From CAVZBT01 sp963773605 (GTDB taxonomy: Bacteria > Acidobacteriota > UBA6911): DNA of 64,000 nt. The stretch is taken from the NCBI GenBank assembly GCA_963773605.1, contig CAVZBT010000007.1, positions 62,001 through 126,000 of the forward strand. Reading direction: 5' to 3'. Positions 62,455 through 64,000 of the stretch are shown piece after piece (positions within the stretch are counted from its first letter, which is position 1; each line of letters opens with the position of its first letter). The translations under genes and the position numbers were made by a program. The notes beneath the pieces are model-generated. The model saw only the letters and a program-made list of their open reading frames with translations, did no database searches and had not been told where the DNA came from.

Positions 62455-64000
62455 TTAGCCGTCGGATCCTCCTTGCGGAGGGCCCAGAGACTGCATTTCC
62501 CTCTCCAGGTCGCGCGTTATCGACTCGGGGTCGCGCGAGGGGGCGATGCGTTTCGGGGCGCCGATTGTCACCGTCACAGCTCCTGGCGCGAGCTTCTTAC
62601 CGGCCTTTTTCAGCTCAAACAGGCCATCGATCCGGATGGTCACCACCGGCAGGTTCAGGCTTCTCGCGAGCATGCCGATCCCGCTTCGGAAGGGCGACAG
62701 GTTTCCGTCCTGGGTACGCCGCCCCTCGGGAAACACCAGGATCGAGTACCCGTGGTCGGCGGATTCCCCGGCAAACGCGAAGCTTTCGCGGAAACCGGTT
62801 TGTTGCGGGAGGGGAAACACATTGAAGAGGGCGACGACGAGGTAGTACGACAGCTGTTCGACGAGCCGCCGGAGCAGGCCGAGTTCGCCGGGGGGCTTGC
62901 GCATCCCCTCCAGCATCTCGCCGAGCATGGCCACGGCCAGGTGATGCCGGAGGCGGGCGGGCAGGGCGGCCAGAATGAAGCCCACGTCGACCTGGGTGAT
63001 ATGGTTGGCGACAATCAGGAGTGGACCGGAAACGTTGCGGAGGTTCTCCTTGCCCCGTATGCGGGGCCTCGCCATGAGAAAGGTCGCCGGCCAGGACACA
63101 AGGTAATAGACCGCCAGCCGCACGGCCGTGACGATCCGACTGCGCGGCCATCGCGGGTATCGGTAGTCGGAGCGGCGCACGATGGGCTGTCGGAGCATAC
63201 GCTCCAGTTCTCCGACGGTCGTTGCCGCGGTGAACTTCGACTCGTTGAGGTCTGTCTGGTACCGGTCCTCGAGCGCGCTGAGCAGTTCGACACGCTCGAT
63301 TGATGTGAGGTTGAGTTCTTCGCTGAGCTTCGTCTCTTCGCCGATCCCCGGACAGCGCCTGGCGGTGATGCGCTCGAGCAGGTCCACCAGCGATCCGGCC
63401 TGGGGTGCGGCGGATCCCGGCGCGCCGCCCGTTTGGGAACGGATCTGTGCCTCAATCAGGTTGAGCCGAGGCTTCTGGGTCGAGGTCCGGGGAAAATCCT
63501 CATCGGACCACACGTACCAGCGCCGGATCTGCTGGAATTCGGCGAGCGTCTGGTTGGCGCGCCGGACTGCCGCTTCGGCCTCGCCATCATCGCCGTGCAG
63601 GATCAGGACGGCGCAGGGTTCCGCGTTCCGCTCGCGCTCCAGCCCGAAAACCACGCAGTCGCGCACCTCCGGCTGGAGCCTCAGCGCGGCTTCCAGGTCT
63701 TCCGGGTAGATATTCATCCCTTCGGGCGTGATGATGACGTTCTTCTTGCGGCCTTTGAAATACAGGTTGCCCTGATCGTCGAGCTCGCCCATGTCGCCGG
63801 TATGGAACCACCCTTCCTGTCCAAGCACCGGGATCGTCGCGCCGCCCTGTGTGTACGCGGCGGCGACATTGTCTCCGCGGACGAGGATTTCTCCGTTGGC
63901 ATCGAGCTTCATCTCGCGCCCGGGCAGGATCTTGCCTATCGATCCGCGCCCGAGCTTGAACGGGTGATTAACACTGACCAGCGAGGTAGTTTCCGTGAGC
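62455..64000 (-). CDS. AMP-dependent acyl ligase - ACP - PlsC acyltransferase fusion, N-terminus outside window
   Basis: The frame is open to the window edge, leaving 514 residues. First comes the C-terminal part of an acyl-CoA/acyl-ACP synthetase (GLTETTSLVSV; GWFHTGDMGELDDQGNLYFK, GRKKNVIITPEGMNIYPEDL; STQKPRLNLIE). Then an acyl carrier-like domain at about 215-285 with the phosphopantetheine Ser in LNLTSIERVELLSALEDR. Last, from about 310, a 1-acylglycerol-phosphate acyltransferase domain with VANHITQVD (HX4D) and FPEGRRTQDGNLSPFRSG. The order suggests that an acyl chain is activated, loaded on the fused carrier and transferred to a glycerolipid-like acceptor. The acceptor is unknown. Confidence 0.88.
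   Translation of the reverse strand, partial: LTETTSLVSVNHPFKLGRGSIGKILPGREMKLDANGEILVRGDNVAAAYTQGGATIPVLGQEGWFHTGDMGELDDQGNLYFKGRKKNVIITPEGMNIYPEDLEAALRLQPEVRDCVVFGLERERNAEPCAVLILHGDDGEAEAAVRRANQTLAEFQQIRRWYVWSDEDFPRTSTQKPRLNLIEAQIRSQTGGAPGSAAPQAGSLVDLLERITARRCPGIGEETKLSEELNLTSIERVELLSALEDRYQTDLNESKFTAATTVGELERMLRQPIVRRSDYRYPRWPRSRIVTAVRLAVYYLVSWPATFLMARPRIRGKENLRNVSGPLLIVANHITQVDVGFILAALPARLRHHLAVAMLGEMLEGMRKPPGELGLLRRLVEQLSYYLVVALFNVFPLPQQTGFRESFAFAGESADHGYSILVFPEGRRTQDGNLSPFRSGIGMLARSLNLPVVTIRIDGLFELKKAGKKLAPGAVTVTIGAPKRIAPSRDPESITRDLEREMQSLGPPQGGSDG

Noticed and set aside
1..64000. tRNA or rRNA genes, riboswitches and insertion sequences
   Set aside because: I looked for tRNA T-arm signatures and transposase motifs on both strands and found only chance matches inside coding genes; a covariance-model search would be needed for a firm negative.

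Overview
The window is about 64 kb of GC-rich bacterial chromosome, most likely from an Acidobacteriota lineage. This is inferred from the secreted VWFA-like protein of the Acidobacteria-typical type (9931-10902), the DUF2934 protein, two DUF1080 proteins, many exported hydrolases, and intergenic repeats whose spurious translations read ECGGSTPP-like. No rRNA, tRNA, CRISPR array, transposase or phage gene was seen, so this is ordinary, mostly vertically inherited chromosome.

Layout. 1-3.3 kb: end of a squalene/phytoene synthase-like gene, an SMP-30 protein, an exported nitrilase-fold protein and a DUF1080 protein. 3.4-9.9 kb: a large FAD/Fe-S oxidoreductase and an agmatine deiminase, both broken by many single-base indels, then intact deoxyhypusine-synthase-like and ornithine-decarboxylase-like genes (a polyamine locus). 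9.9-13.2 kb: VWFA protein, acetyl-xylan-esterase-like hydrolase, GlpF-type aquaglyceroporin. 13.2-19.5 kb: a TetR-controlled tripartite RND efflux operon with two nearly identical operators. 19.7-20.6 kb: a 117-bp tandem array of hairpins. 20.7-29.2 kb: an eight-gene, one-strand module joining a NitT/TauT-type ABC transporter (permease, ATPase, OmpA-fused binding protein) to PspA, a Ycf46-like AAA ATPase, two coiled-coil proteins and a VWA lipoprotein. This is the best candidate here for a little-described system, probably for envelope stress or maintenance. 29.4-33.5 kb: a hybrid histidine kinase and a GGDEF response regulator. 33.7-42.5 kb: esterase, rhomboid, MoaA with rhodanese, CPBP protease, HAD phosphatase, YjbQ, glycosyltransferase-like protein and thioredoxin reductase. 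42.8-50.4 kb: phosphoglucomutase, a GH3/beta-lactamase fusion and an HrpB helicase, all frameshifted. 50.4-55.8 kb: gamma-carbonic anhydrase, Nudix, GNAT, exported TIM-barrel protein (frameshifted), DUF4112 and AI-2E-type transporter. 55.9-64 kb: DUF2934, a SpoIIE phosphatase remnant, DUF4412-like, M28 peptidase, a PQQ-like fragment, a double DUF1080 protein, a membrane protein and an acyl ligase-ACP-acyltransferase fusion cut by the window edge.

Frameshifts are not evenly spread. The stretch 7.5-44.1 kb is essentially clean, while 3.4-7.4, 44.1-49.7, about 52.8 and 56.4-57 kb are broken. At most hand-checked junctions, removing or restoring one base of a short homopolymer rejoins conserved family motifs, which points to sequence or assembly error more than gene decay. 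The phosphatase at 56.5-57.3 kb also lacks its internal part, which an indel cannot explain.
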